Numbered from the stretch's first letter, positions 12,621 to 22,625 are shown. The stretch is DNA of 49,197 nucleotides from Paulinella micropora (GCA_009731375.1 BJOX01000078.1:481939-531135), one strand, 5' to 3'. Notes: generated from the sequence alone by a model not told the origin. Translations and numbers: made by a program.

Positions 12621-12764
12621 AGATAGATAGATAGATGATGAGACAGTGGGTGCTTTGCGCCTTGTGTGAACATGAGGTAGGTAGATAGGTAGGTAGATAG
12701 GTAGGTAGGTAGGTAGGTAGGTAGATAGATATATATGTACATAGGTAGGAGGTAGGTAGGTAGG

Positions 12765-12840
<76 letters not shown>

Positions 12841-12882
12841 GATAGGTAGATAGGTAGATAGATAGGTAGATAGATAGGTAGG

Positions 12883-12961
<79 letters not shown>

Positions 12962-12975
12962 ATAGATAAATAGTT
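12518..12975. repeat. (GATA)n/(GGTA)n microsatellite
   Basis: GATA tract with GATG and GGTA variants, broken at about 12637-12676 by a third, shortened copy of the 11011 exon end. Confidence 0.95.
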
Positions 12976-13000
12976 GAGACCGGGTGCTTATCGTGTGCAG

Positions 13001-13043
13001 TCGCTGCTACTAGATAGACCCAAAGAAGGAAGAAAGAGACTAA

Positions 13044-13050
<7 letters not shown>
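13001..13050 (+). CDS. Degenerate first copy of the 13136 exon
   Basis: The acceptor context TATCGTGTGCAG is shared with 13136, and the first codons match (TCGCTGCTACT). It then diverges into a GA-rich tract ending in (GA)n, so it looks like a decayed duplicate. Confidence 0.35.
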
Positions 13051-13085
<35 letters not shown>

Positions 13086-13135
13086 CAGAAGAAAGACGCT
13101 CTATCTATTGATCTACCTAGGCTTATCGTATGCAG

Positions 13136-13186
13136 TCGCTGCTACTGGATGGACCAGTCTTCAAGGAAGGACTGCGAGCCAAACAA
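13136..13186 (+). CDS. Exon-like island (17 codons), founder of sevenfold array
   Basis: Exactly 51 bases between TATGCAG and GTGTGTATG, reading SLLLDGPVFKEGLRAKQ. Six further copies of its 3' part follow in tandem with their introns (13136-14030), keeping the core F-F-K-E-G/A-L-R-A-K. Confidence 0.55.
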
Positions 13187-14030
13187 GTGTGTATGAAGAT
13201 GTGAAAACATAAAACATATATAAGCTTCTGTATGTATATATGTATGTATGTATGTATGCATGCATGCATGTATGTATGTATACATATATGTATGTATGTG
13301 ATCGACCCTTCTTCAAGGAAGGACTGCGAGCCAAACAGGTGTGTATGAAGATGTGAAAACATAAAACATATATAAGCTTATGTATGTATATATGTATGTA
13401 TGTATGTATGTGTGTATGCATGCATGTATGTGTGTATGCATATATATGTATGTATGTGATCGACCCTTCTTCAAGGAAGGACTGCGAGCCAAACAGGTGT
13501 GTATGAAGATGTGAAAACATAAAACACATATAAGCTTATGTATGTATGTGTGTATGTATGTATGTATGAATGTATGCATGTATGTGTGTGTGTATGTATG
13601 TATGTATGTATGTGATCGACCCTTTTTCAAAGAAGGACTGCGAGCCAAACAGGTATGGATGAAGATGTGAAAACATAAAACATATATAAGCTTCTGTATG
13701 TATATATGTATGTATGTATGTATGCATGCATGCATGTATGTATGTATGCATATATGTATGTATGTGATCGACCCTTCTTCAAGGTAGGACTGCGAGCCAA
13801 ACAGGTGTGTATGAAGATGTGAAAACCTAAAACATATATAAGCTTATGTATGTATGTATGTATGTATGTACGTGATCGACCCTTTTTCAAAGAAGCACTG
13901 CGAGAGAAACAGGTGTGTTTGAAGCATAAAACATATGTAAGCTTATGTATGTATGTATGTATGTATGTATGTACGTGATCGACCCTTTTTCAAAGAAGCA
14001 CTGCGAGCCAAACGGGTATGCCTGTATGTG
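13136..14030 (+). repeat. Seven-copy exon-plus-intron tandem array
   Basis: Repeat starts near 13136, 13301, 13459, 13615, 13766, 13876 and 13977, with period about 155 bases in the first five and about 105 in the last two. Each unit has an exon-like core, a donor-proximal block (GTGTGTATGAAGATGTGAAA...), and a TATG tract whose end serves as the next acceptor region. The last two units lack the AAGATGTGAAAAC block. Confidence 0.85.
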
Positions 14031-14285
14031 TACATACACACGTATATACATACGCATACTTACGAGCATACCTACATACATACATACATATTTGTATACG
14101 TATGCATGTATGTGTGTATGTATATATGTATCTAGGCAGGTTTTCCCTCTCGTCTATTGCTTGACGTATGCAGATATACGTATGTATATGTACTTACATG
14201 CATGCATGTAGGAGGCTTTCTTCCCTCTGTCCTGCTGCATATCGACTTAAGTACGTGTATGCACGTGTATGTATGTGCATATTCT

Positions 14286-14366
<81 letters not shown>

Positions 14367-14750
14367 CATGTTGAACAGGCCATTCTTTCCTCTCTCCTGC
14401 TGTACATCGATGACCACTGCCTGTCCCTTGCACGGCGGTAGACATACATACATACATACATACATGCATACATGCATACATACATACATATATACATACA
14501 TACATACATACATACATACATAGTATTACATACATACATACATACATACACACATACATACGTACATACGTACAAACACGCCTGTGCCTGGCACGGCAGT
14601 ATGCATAAATACGAACTTATGTACATACATACATACATGCATACATGCATACATACATACATACATACAGTGATGCATGCATGCATGCATACATACTGTG
14701 ACACATGTATATATTTACTTCAGTATGCATGTATGTATGTCTTATTGCAG
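14031..14750. repeat. CATA/TATG, CT and (TA)n microsatellites with degenerate islands
   Basis: Includes CT (14286-14309), TA (14310-14365) and CATA tracts, interrupted by related islands at about 14213-14250, 14375-14432 and 14580-14600. The first two share CTTCC/TCTCTCCTGCTG...ATCGA motifs. Confidence 0.7.
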
Positions 14751-14751
14751 C

Positions 14752-14790
14752 TCTTGTCTGAGTTGCGTGCTTTTCTTCGTTGCCCTTTGC
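14752..14790 (-). repeat. Inverted copy of the exon at 15033
   Basis: The reverse complement of this stretch matches 15028-15066 at most positions (both contain the block GGGCAACGAAGAAAAGC). It lies in opposite orientation across about 240 bases of TATG repeat, so the region could fold into a hairpin. Confidence 0.7.
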
Positions 14791-14851
14791 ATGTATGTAT
14801 GTATGTATGTGTGTATGTGTGTATGCATGTATTTATATGTACGTACGTAAG

Positions 14852-14883
<32 letters not shown>

Positions 14884-15026
14884 TGTATCATGCATGTACG
14901 TGTGTATGTGTGTACGTATGTATGTACGTATGTATGTACGTATGTATGTATGTATGTATGTATGTCATTATGTCTGTCTGTCCGTCTGTCTGTATGAGAT
15001 GCATGAGATATGTATAGTTGATACAT
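14791..15026. repeat. TATG microsatellite between inverted exon copies
   Basis: TATG/TACG and short GTCT tracts forming the loop between inverted copies at 14752-14790 and 15028-15066. Confidence 0.9.
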
Positions 15027-15032
15027 ACTTAG

Positions 15033-15102
15033 GGCAACGAAGAAAAGCGTGCAGCTGAGACAAGCGCTGCAGGACGTGCTGGCAGACAGTGTGCGCATGC
15101 TG
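15033..15102 (+). CDS. Exon-like island (about 23 codons)
   Basis: Follows ACTTAG and precedes GGTCAA. Its frame gives a helix-like peptide containing KSVQLRQALQDVLADSVRM. An inverted partial copy lies at 14752-14790. Product unknown. Confidence 0.5.
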
Positions 15103-15174
15103 GTCAAAAATACCTATCTATCTATTTGTTTTCCTGTCCACCTACCTATCTTGTTTGTAATGCTGGTTTAATTG

Positions 15175-15433
15175 TTTCCACCACCGCAAAACTTTTGGAA
15201 AAGCAAGACATTTGGACGCGACCCGAGTGGGATGGTCACTTGACTGTGAAAAGCTGTGGCCCATTGTGCTAACCATGGAATTTTTTCAGGCCATGGCTGG
15301 CACAATTGTGATCACGTGGCCATGGACTTGTGACCTTCCCAACTTTTTCCGTGGCCATGGTCACTTTTCACAGTCGAGTGACCACACTGTTCGGGTCGGG
15401 TCCAAATGCCTTAGTTTTTCGATGTGGTGGAAA
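15175..15433. mobile_element. MITE-like foldback element
   Basis: A 259-bp non-coding element with imperfect terminal inverted repeats of about 75 bp, starting TTTCCACCAC and ending GTGGTGGAAA. Internal blocks ATTTGGACGCGACCCGA and GACTGTGAAAA recur inverted near the other end. It also holds a palindrome-rich centre with CCATGG motifs. I could not define a target-site duplication. It most resembles a non-autonomous DNA transposon. Confidence 0.6.
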
Positions 15434-16100
15434 TAAATAAGGTCCATCTACCTATCTATCTATCTATTTTCCTGCCTACTGCCTATCTAATTGTCGATCT
15501 GTTCATATACTTTCCTATCTACCTATCTATCTATATATTTTTCTGCCTGCCGATCTTTCTCAAAATCGATCCATCTATCTATACCTCATAGACTAAGTAT
15601 TACTATCTAATATCTACCCATCTACCTGCTTATCTATATATCTATCCATCTCTCCATCTGTGTCTATCTCTTTATCCATCTGTCTACCTTCACGTATATC
15701 CGTACATGTTTGTCTATGCACTTAGTTTATTCAAACGTCATGCATATAGGCGATCGTGTGCCATCATCGTCGTTTCCCCCTTCTAAATAGCTTAGTCGGC
15801 CATTGGGATGCGGATGGGTGGTCGGACTTTAAGAGCTTTCTGAGCACTGGTGTTATATATATGCATTTATCTACATTTTTACAAAGTTTGGCATATGCAT
15901 AATATTTATCTACATGTTTTGAAAGTTTTTTCTTTTAGCCTACATACACAAATCATATATTGATGCAAAATGTGCATGTTAAACAAAATTATAGCGAGAA
16001 AAGAGAGGGAAAATGAAGGAAAGAAAGAAGGAAAACACGACAGAAAGCAACAACAACAGCAACCACAGAAACAACAACAACGAAAATGTTTATGTTGCAG
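15434..16100. other. Spacer with degenerate CTAT repeat
   Basis: Bases 15440-15720 are decayed CTAT/CCTA repeats. Bases 15720-16100 are ordinary AT-rich sequence with a purine-rich stretch and CAA repeats. No gene is supported. Confidence 0.6.
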
Positions 16101-16127
16101 CCTCTGCGCTTCCAGTCTGTAGCGCAG
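16101..16127 (+). CDS. Exon-like island, copy 1 of 4
   Basis: Follows ATGTTGCAG. Shares the core CTGCGCG/CTTTC or CTTCCAGTCTG with the copies at 16225 and 16409 (peptide core RFQSV/AxQ). Followed by a GAAA-type repeat. Confidence 0.4.
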
Positions 16128-16224
16128 GAAGAAGGAACGAAAGAAAAGGAAAGAAAAAAAGAAAGAAAGAAAGGAAAGCAACCAACGACAATAACAACAG
16201 CAACAGACTGTGTGCAACTTGCAG

Positions 16225-16273
16225 GGCCTGCGCGCTTTCAGTCTGCAGTGCAGGCTGCCATCGCTACCTCGCA
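16225..16273 (+). CDS. Exon-like island, copy 2 of 4
   Basis: Follows AACTTGCAG. One frame gives PARFQSAVQAAIATSQ. It is related to 16409-16458 and 16560-16580 with conservative changes, consistent with a duplicated coding exon of unknown function. Confidence 0.45.
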
Positions 16274-16408
16274 AAAGAGAACAAAAAGAAAGGAAGAAGG
16301 AAGAAAAGAAGGAAAGAAGGAAAGAAAACAACAGCAACAAGAACATCAGTGCGCATCCAACGTACATACATACATACATACATATACGCATATACATACA
16401 TGTTGCAG

Positions 16409-16458
16409 GGCCTGCGCGCTTTCAGTCTGTTGTGCAGGCTTCTATCGCAAGCTTCCAG
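16409..16458 (+). CDS. Exon-like island, copy 3 of 4
   Basis: Between ATGTTGCAG and GTTACAG; frame gives PARFQSVVQASIASFQ. The intron that follows is CATA repeat. Confidence 0.45.
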
Positions 16459-16559
16459 GTTACAGATACATATAAACATTCATGTATAAACAGCATACGT
16501 ACAGGCAGGCATGCATGCATGCATACATACATATATACATACATACATATTTTGTGCAG

Positions 16560-16580
16560 GCTGCCATCGTTAGCTCGCAG
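16560..16580 (+). CDS. Exon-like island, copy 4 of 4 (3' end only)
   Basis: Between TTGTGCAG and GTCACAG; encodes AAIVSSQ, matching the ends of copies 2 and 3. The acceptor is displaced into the exon compared with the other copies. Confidence 0.4.
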
Positions 16581-16589
16581 GTCACAGAT

Positions 16590-16697
16590 AAAATCTCATA
16601 GTAATTCGATACAACACAAACATACATGCATACATACATAGATCCATACATATTTTCCTTCAAGCTTTACTTCAACGTTGATACATACAGACATACA

Positions 16698-16729
<32 letters not shown>

Positions 16730-16762
16730 GGCGCCAATTTTCATGTTTTGCTGCATACAAAA

Positions 16763-16816
<54 letters not shown>
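16590..16816. repeat. CATA and (CT)n microsatellite intron
   Basis: A CATA tract around 16620-16728 and a pure CT tract at 16767-16814 ending in CTCAG, a strong polypyrimidine tract and acceptor for the next island. Confidence 0.85.
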
Positions 16817-16936
16817 GGGCGCACCGTACGAGTTAAAGTGCAGGGCTGGTGCGGACCTTCTACACGCAGTATACACACCCTCTCACAACTGCAAGCTTAC
16901 CTCACAGCTCAGGAGCAGACAAAGAAGACTCAATGA
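16817..16936 (+). CDS. Exon-like island (about 40 codons)
   Basis: Follows (CT)n-CAG and is open for 40 codons, including GRTVRVKVQGWCGPS and later QLQAYLTAQEQTKK, until a TGA at 16934. A true donor may lie before that stop. A short related island (CTCAGGAGCAGAG) is at about 17281-17320. Product unknown. Confidence 0.5.
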   Translation, partial: GRTVRVKVQGWCGPSTRSIHTLSQLQAYLTAQEQTKKTQ

Positions 16937-17019
16937 CAGTGACAAAGAAGTTTCCTAAGAATATTATCATTATGGTGCGGGCCCTCTACACATGGTAAAC
17001 ATATCTTTTCACTGTTATG

Positions 17020-17335
17020 CATATATGTTCGTATGTATGTTCGTATGTATGTTCGTACGTATGTATGTTCGTATGCGTGTTATGTTATGTTATGTTATGT
17101 TATGTCATGTTATGTCATGTTATGTTATGCTATGTTATTTTATGTTATGTTATGCTAATAGTATGCTATGTTATGTTTTGTGATGTTATGTCAATAATAT
17201 GTATGTCTGTATGTTTGTATGTATGTATGTATGTATTAATATGTATGTATGCATGTATATATGTATATATGTAGCTGCAGCCTTATCTTAATTACAACCG
17301 GCGCGCTCAGGAGCAGAGAAATCTATCTATCTATA

Positions 17336-17374
<39 letters not shown>

Positions 17375-17622
17375 ATATCTATCTATCTATCTATCTAATC
17401 ATTTCTATCTCTATCTTTCTGTCTGCCTTTTTTATCTGCCTACCCACCTACCTACCTACCTACCCACCTACCTCTCTATCTGCCTACCCACCTGCCTCCC
17501 TACTCGCTCAGCAGTGCATGTTTTTGGTATCGCTGCCTCATTGTTGTTTTTCTGTCTCCCCTCTACGTGCTCATGATTTTCTTATCATAACAAACAAATG
17601 GATGCATACACACATATATGCA

Positions 17623-17670
<48 letters not shown>

Positions 17671-17700
17671 TCTCTCTTTCTCTTTCCACTCTCTCTCCCT

Positions 17701-17736
<36 letters not shown>

Positions 17737-17743
17737 CTCTTTT

Positions 17744-17789
<46 letters not shown>
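17020..17789. repeat. TATGT, CTAT and CT microsatellites
   Basis: TATGT tract (17025-17272), CTAT tract (17320-17400), CTACC tract (17440-17490) and a long CT tract (17624-17786) ending in the acceptor of the terminal exon. From about 17355 onward this sequence recurs inverted to the right of the viral element. Confidence 0.9.
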
Positions 17790-17840
17790 GTGGTACAAGA
17801 TTACCAGCCCGCTGCTAGTATAGAACATACCGAGCTTTAA
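17790..17840 (+). CDS. Terminal exon of the host gene
   Basis: After CTCTCTCTCAG the frame reads VVQDYQPAASIEHTEL and stops at TAA (17838-17840). An ideal polypyrimidine tract and the following non-coding sequence fit a last exon. The same exon occurs inverted at 47249-47299. The virus therefore sits about 300 bases downstream of this gene's stop codon. No domain recognised. Confidence 0.5.
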   Translation: MVQDYQPAASIEHTEL

Positions 17841-17998
17841 GACGCATTCCGAACAGCTGGTATACATACAGTAGACAGACTACGCTTTGGATTTGCTAGC
17901 AGTGCTAGTTAATTGAGTAGCTAATTGTCTTTTCATAACTCATATGTCTGTTGCGTACGGCAGGCAAGAAAGTTACTAGTATATGACGTGCTCTCTGG

Positions 17999-18040
<42 letters not shown>

Positions 18041-18144
18041 AATATATGCATATATATATATATATGTATATACATACATACATACATAATATATGTATAT
18101 ATACATATACATACATATATACATATACACGTATATATATATAT
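17841..18144. other. Host 3' flank next to the element
   Basis: About 160 ordinary bases, a CT tract (18000-18038) and a TA/TATG tract that runs into the element boundary at about 18145. Mirrored at 46944-47248. Confidence 0.8.
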
Positions 18145-18543
18145 ATCATTTATATACATAAACCTATCCATTCAAGTATTAAATACAAGCACTAAAAAAA
18201 GCATAAAACACACATAGGAAGACATAAAACATACACAGGAAGCACAAAAACATACCTTTGTTTTACAAAAATACGATAAACTAAGCAGACTAATAGTTAT
18301 TTATACAAAATAACGACTATTTCATATTTTTTATTCTAAAAAATATATATAAACAAAGTTTATATGAAATAGTCGTTATTTTGTATAAATAACCCTTAGT
18401 CTGCTTAGTTTATCGTATTTTTGTAAAACAAAGGTATGTTTTTGTGCTTCCTGTGTATGTTTTATGTCTTCCTATGTGTGTTTTATGCTTTTTTAGTGCT
18501 TGTATTTAATACTTGAATGGACAGGTTTATGTATATAAATGAT
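18145..18543. repeat. Terminal palindrome (hairpin end), left
   Basis: Arms 18145-18324 and 18362-18543 are reverse complements over about 180 bases with only three substitutions and one A-run indel. They flank an asymmetric centre of about 37 bases rich in A and T. The outermost sequence ATCATTTATATACATAAACC is found again inverted at 18524-18543. This forms the extreme end of the element and recurs at the right end, as a terminal hairpin or a telomere-resolvase target would. Confidence 0.9.
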
Positions 18544-18794
18544 CATCTTCACGACATCACGATAATTGAAGAAACTAATTTTTTCATTTTTTCGCACCGC
18601 ACAGAAAATCGCAAAATCGCTTTTTTGTTTTCTTGTATTGGAAAATAGGTAATCCCCGTGAAATTAAAAAGTGTAAAATCAGTTTCTTGTGCTTTTTCTC
18701 CTTGGACGATCGGCAAAAGTGATCCCGTCGCCCAAAAATTGGTGGCATCGGCTCAGCCATAACGATATTATTTTGCTTTCAGAGCATGGGCGGA

Positions 18795-19615
18795 GGTATC
18801 CTTAAAAATAAGGACTGGTTTGAATGTTGTGCGGAGTAAGACGATTTACAACTAAATAAGTCTTTCTAGGTGTCCTTATTTTTTTAATAAGTCCTTTTTT
18901 CTTGTAAAGGACTCTAAACAAAATTTCATTTTTCATATCAAAAAAAGTCAAAAAAAAGTTTAAAAAAGTTAAAATTTTTATAAAAATTGATGGTTTATAC
19001 CCGCGTCAGTCCTTACAGTCTTTTATGGGTAGTTTAATAGTAGCACGAATTTCACTATATTTCCACTTAGTATTAATTTAGTAGAAAGTCATTATTTTTA
19101 ATAAGATGAATGTGTTTTAAGGACGGTTATTATTCCATATACCAGAGAGCTTATTTTCGATAAATAAGGCGTATTAATNNNNNNNNNNTCTCTCCAAATA
19201 TATGCATATATATATATGTATATACATACATACATACATAATATATGTATATATACATATACATACATATATACATATACACGTATATATATATATATCA
19301 TTTATATACATAAACCTATCCATTCAAGNNNNNNNNNNTTTTATATCCATTTAAGTGAGTATAAAAAATAAGTTTTAAGGACAAAAATAAGGACGGGCTG
19401 GGAGGGTTATTTCTCTATAATTCTTCTTCCTATTCTTCTTATTTTATTTATAATTTACTTAAAATCTCTCTTAGTATTAAAAGAAAGTAAAAGAATATAG
19501 AATATAAAGGAAATATGTGAAAATACCGTTATGGCGGTGTCCTTATTTTTTTTAATAAAGTCCTTTTTTTTTATAAAGTCCTTGTTTTTGTAAGGACGGC
19601 GTAAGGACGGCCGTT
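18795..19615. promoter_or_regulatory. TAAGGAC heptamer array in left TIR
   Basis: Nine exact copies of TAAGGAC or its complement GTCCTTA lie in this interval, some as close direct pairs (TAAGGACGGCG repeated at about 19596) and some inverted around A/T runs. Near-copies such as AGTCCTTTTTT add to the pattern. The density is far above expectation and is mirrored in the right TIR. Iteron-like binding sites for a replication or recombination protein are the simplest inference; the protein is unknown. Confidence 0.6.
19179..19338. other. Misplaced contig between two 10-N gaps
   Basis: Bases 19189-19328 repeat 18033-18176 (CT end, TA/TATG tract, element edge). The right TIR instead has about 75 unbroken bases at the matching place (about 45838-45914). 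This is an assembly error inside the left TIR. Confidence 0.85.
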
Positions 19616-19631
19616 TGATAGAAATAACGGC

Positions 19632-21087
19632 ATGAGTAAGACTTGCGCGAAGATAACCACCGCGACACAGAGGAAGGCCTGTGAGGCCATATGAGGCTTG
19701 TGTATCATCCGCGGGAGTAATTTTCTTTATAAAAAATGTAAGACCTGTCGTATATACACTAAGATATGGAGCGAAAATGACAGGAAATTTGTTAAGCAGT
19801 TAAAAGTTGCTACTACTGAAGTAAAATTTATGAAGTCGTGTCCAACTTCTACGATAGTGAGTTGAAACCAAGTGTCGCCTTTCATAATGCTATTATATCG
19901 CTATTTAGCACACCAACAACCGACGAAGAGGTGCTTGAGGCACTAAAAGTCATATATCCGAAATATGCTATTGTCTATCCTAATTTGAACAGTAGAAGAC
20001 AAAGACTTTCTGAGATAAGAAAAAAAGCAATAGAACCTCATCAAAGTGAAAAAGTATATGAAATGAGCAAACTTGATAAGTATTTTAATCTCAATGAAGA
20101 CGAGCGGATTGATATCGTTGAGGGGTATAAGAAAGATGTTAAAGCCAAAAATGAACAAAAAAATACAGATTGATGTTCGTGATGTAATGGCTAATATGAA
20201 TGATATGATACTAAGTAATTACCCTTATCTTAAACTACTTGCTTTGATGATAGCAATTGGAGCAAGGCCTGTGGAAATATTTGATAAAAACACATATGAA
20301 TTAATACCAGATAAACCAAGTTGGCTGAGAGTAAATAACCTAGCAAAGAAAAGAGAAGGACAAGAAAAGAATTGGACTGAGAGACCTGTCGTCCTTTTTA
20401 CTCCCCAGTTCGTAATAGAAAAAGTAAATTCAATACGGAACCATTTCAAGAAAAAGGGAGCAGTTATCATCGACAACGAGGGTGTGCTTGATAAACAAAA
20501 GAATAACGAATTAAACAAAAGAATCATTAAAATCTTCCCTTGGCTTTCGGAATACACACAGAAAAGCAGTATTTCTGAAACTATATGCTAGTTTGTCGTA
20601 TAGTAATTTTGCCAATCCGAAATCAGAGAATTTTAATACATGTGTTTCTAATGTTCTTGGTCACGGTGATATGCTTACTAGTTTTAGTTATTCGTGGGTT
20701 AATGTGTTAGATCCTTCTGAAATTAAGGCAGAAGGGATTAAAACAGAGTTGGAAGAATTGAGACGGAAAATAGATTTATGTCTGAATTTAAATAATATTA
20801 ATGAAATTGAAAGCGAAAACGACACGGCAGAAAGCAAATACAAACCATTAGGCAAAAAAGCGAGCAGAGATGATAAGTATAAATTGCTTGAGCATATTTA
20901 CAACGACCACGGGGGAATAATAACAAATTCTAAACTAAGAAAGATGAGCGGGATTGGAGCCGTTATTGTTAATGAGTTTATCAAAGAGAAAAAAGAAGCG
21001 CCACAAGAAGAACAAGAAGAACAATCAGCAGAAACAAAGCCATTAAGAAGAAGCACGAGGATTAAACAAAGAGTTCAAAAAGATTAA
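19632..21087 (+). pseudogene. Tyrosine recombinase, protelomerase-like, interrupted
   Basis: Predicted DNA strand-exchange enzyme that would cut and rejoin the element's ends. The ATG lies inside the TIR; the frame has an in-frame TGA at about 19692, then shifts near 19830, 20165 and 20580. Visible parts are a Cys-rich start (KKCKTC), a coiled middle, box I with Arg (IAIGARPVEIF), a following basic Lys segment (NLAKKREG), the box II His (VLGHGD) and, nine residues later, the catalytic Tyr context (SFSYSW). The expected box II Arg is lost at the frameshift. The long Arg-His spacing (about 30 residues) and the GARPVEI...NLAKKRE order recall telomere resolvases more than phage integrases, but that is inference. 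A C-terminal tail is Glu/Lys-rich. Confidence 0.7.
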
Positions 21088-21293
21088 TATTTAACAACGA
21101 TTAAAGGAGGTTCGCGATATCTTGCTCTAATATTAGACTCTGGTCTGTAGCAATTAATAGAACAGATTGTGTAAAACTGAACACCATCTACATTAATATC
21201 AGCATCAACTGCTATAATAGGCGGATGCGATTGGAATGTGCTAGACAAACCATATATATTACAAAATTCTTTTTTGTAATTCTGCTGGGACAT
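21084..21293 (-). CDS. Small ORF, 69 codons, unknown
   Basis: Convergent with the recombinase, sharing its last bases. Starts MSQQNYKKEFCNIYGLSS and ends ...PPLIVVKY with ordinary composition. An upstream extension would overlap the start of the next gene antisense, so I chose the internal ATG. No family recognised. Confidence 0.45.
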   Translation of the reverse strand: MSQQNYKKEFCNIYGLSSTFQSHPPIIAVDADINVDGVQFYTICSINCYRPESNIRARYREPPLIVVKY

Positions 21294-21385
21294 TTCTGAA
21301 TAAACAAATGTTTTTATGTGTCCACTATATCGCTTGGGAGTTCTCGTATTATTACCGACATATTTTATATAATATAAAATATAAA

Positions 21386-22625
21386 ATGAACCTTTTTGGT
21401 CAAAGCACGAATACCCAGTCGTCATCAACTACATCGTCATCTTCTTCTTTATTAATAGATAGCATTAAAGATGCTTTACCAACAACCGCCTTCGGAGAAT
21501 TGCGAACTGCTACTTTGTCGCCAGTATTACAGAATGTTTTTACATATGGTATTAATACGCGGTTTTTTTTTACCGAAACTAATGGAGGGGTGGTATCATC
21601 TGCTAATTCAATGGCGGTTTTGACTACATCGGCCTTAGGTAATTCAACCGCACAGATCACGGCTATTGAACGAGCCAAATATAGAAGTGGTATGGGCTTA
21701 GTTGCTAGATTTTCCGCATTGTTTCCGTCATCTATTGTGGCAGATAGTTTTAATTGCGATATTGGCATAGGCACACCAGCAGACAATTTATGTTTTAGAC
21801 AATCAAGCTTGGGGATGTCTGTCGTAAGAACGGCGGGAAATGTAGAAAATGTGGTTGGTCAATATGCTTGGAATGTTGATAAATGTAATAATACTGGAAA
21901 CTTGCCCGCGATTGATTTTACTAATTTATAAATTGAATGTGTTTGAAATCGTTGTTCAGTATCTGGGCAGTGGTCAAATTACATTCAAAATTGAAAACCC
22001 GCGAACTGGGCGAATGGAAGTAATTCATTCAATTAAATACGCGAGCACTGCTACTACTCCATCATTGGATCAGGCGGAGTTTGCTATTTATGCGAATGCG
22101 TGTTCATCAAGCCTTCAATCCGTTGTTATGAAAACGACGGCTAGCATGTTTTTGGCAGTTGAAGGGAATATTGATCGGACTATTGCTATAACTAATTCGT
22201 ATGATTCAGTCAAGAGTATAGGATCAACCGAAAATGCCATATTTACCATCAGAAACCGCGCCACATTTAACAGCAAAACAAACTATAACATGATATACTT
22301 TGAGAATTTATGTATCAGCAATTCAGACACTAAAACATATATAGCGAGAATTGCTCTTAATGCCAAATTGAGAGGAACACCTTCTTATTCAAATTACGAT
22401 ACAAACACATCGTTAGCAGAAGTTGATACGGCAGGAACTACAAGAACGGGCGGAAGTGTGATATTTACATATGTGTTGTCTGGTGGTTCGTCCATATACA
22501 TTGATTTGTCTCATTATAACATCAAGATAGGACCAAGTAAGACATTTACAGTATCCGCACAAAATACAAGTGGGGGAAATGCTAATATTTATGCTTCATT
22601 AAACTGGATTGAAGACCAACCTTAA
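21386..22625 (+). pseudogene. Virion structural protein with one frameshift
   Basis: ATG follows directly on an AT-rich TATA-like stretch (21363-21385). The first ~180 codons are Ser/Thr-rich; the frame then shifts near 21915-21935, where ACTAATTTATAAATTG looks like a short insertion, and continues to 22625. The second half contains GQITFKIENPRTGRMEVIHS followed by a beta-rich C terminus. That pattern is familiar from surface or fibre-like proteins of large DNA viruses and phages. The N terminus MNLFGQS resembles MNIFGRS of the gene at 40147, suggesting related virion-anchoring starts. Expected length about 412 residues. Confidence 0.55.

Larger units (their letters stand above)
18145..19724. 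repeat. Left terminal inverted repeat
   Basis: Matches the reverse complement of 45457-46943 almost base for base, ending internally at ...CGCGGGAGTAATTTT. It is non-coding except for the start of the recombinase gene at 19632. The match is interrupted only at 19179-19338, where two 10-N gaps enclose a misplaced contig. TIRs of this size are usual for integrated PLVs and virophages. Confidence 0.93.

Noticed and set aside
13136-14030. CRISPR-like regularly spaced repeats
   Set aside because: Spacers are TATG microsatellite, not unique sequence, units are ~155 bases, and the repeated core keeps a coding frame with splice-like edges in a eukaryotic setting.
17624-17823. Ser/Leu-rich frames across the CT tract
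   Set aside because: Microsatellite translation; only the 17 codons after the CAG acceptor look coding.
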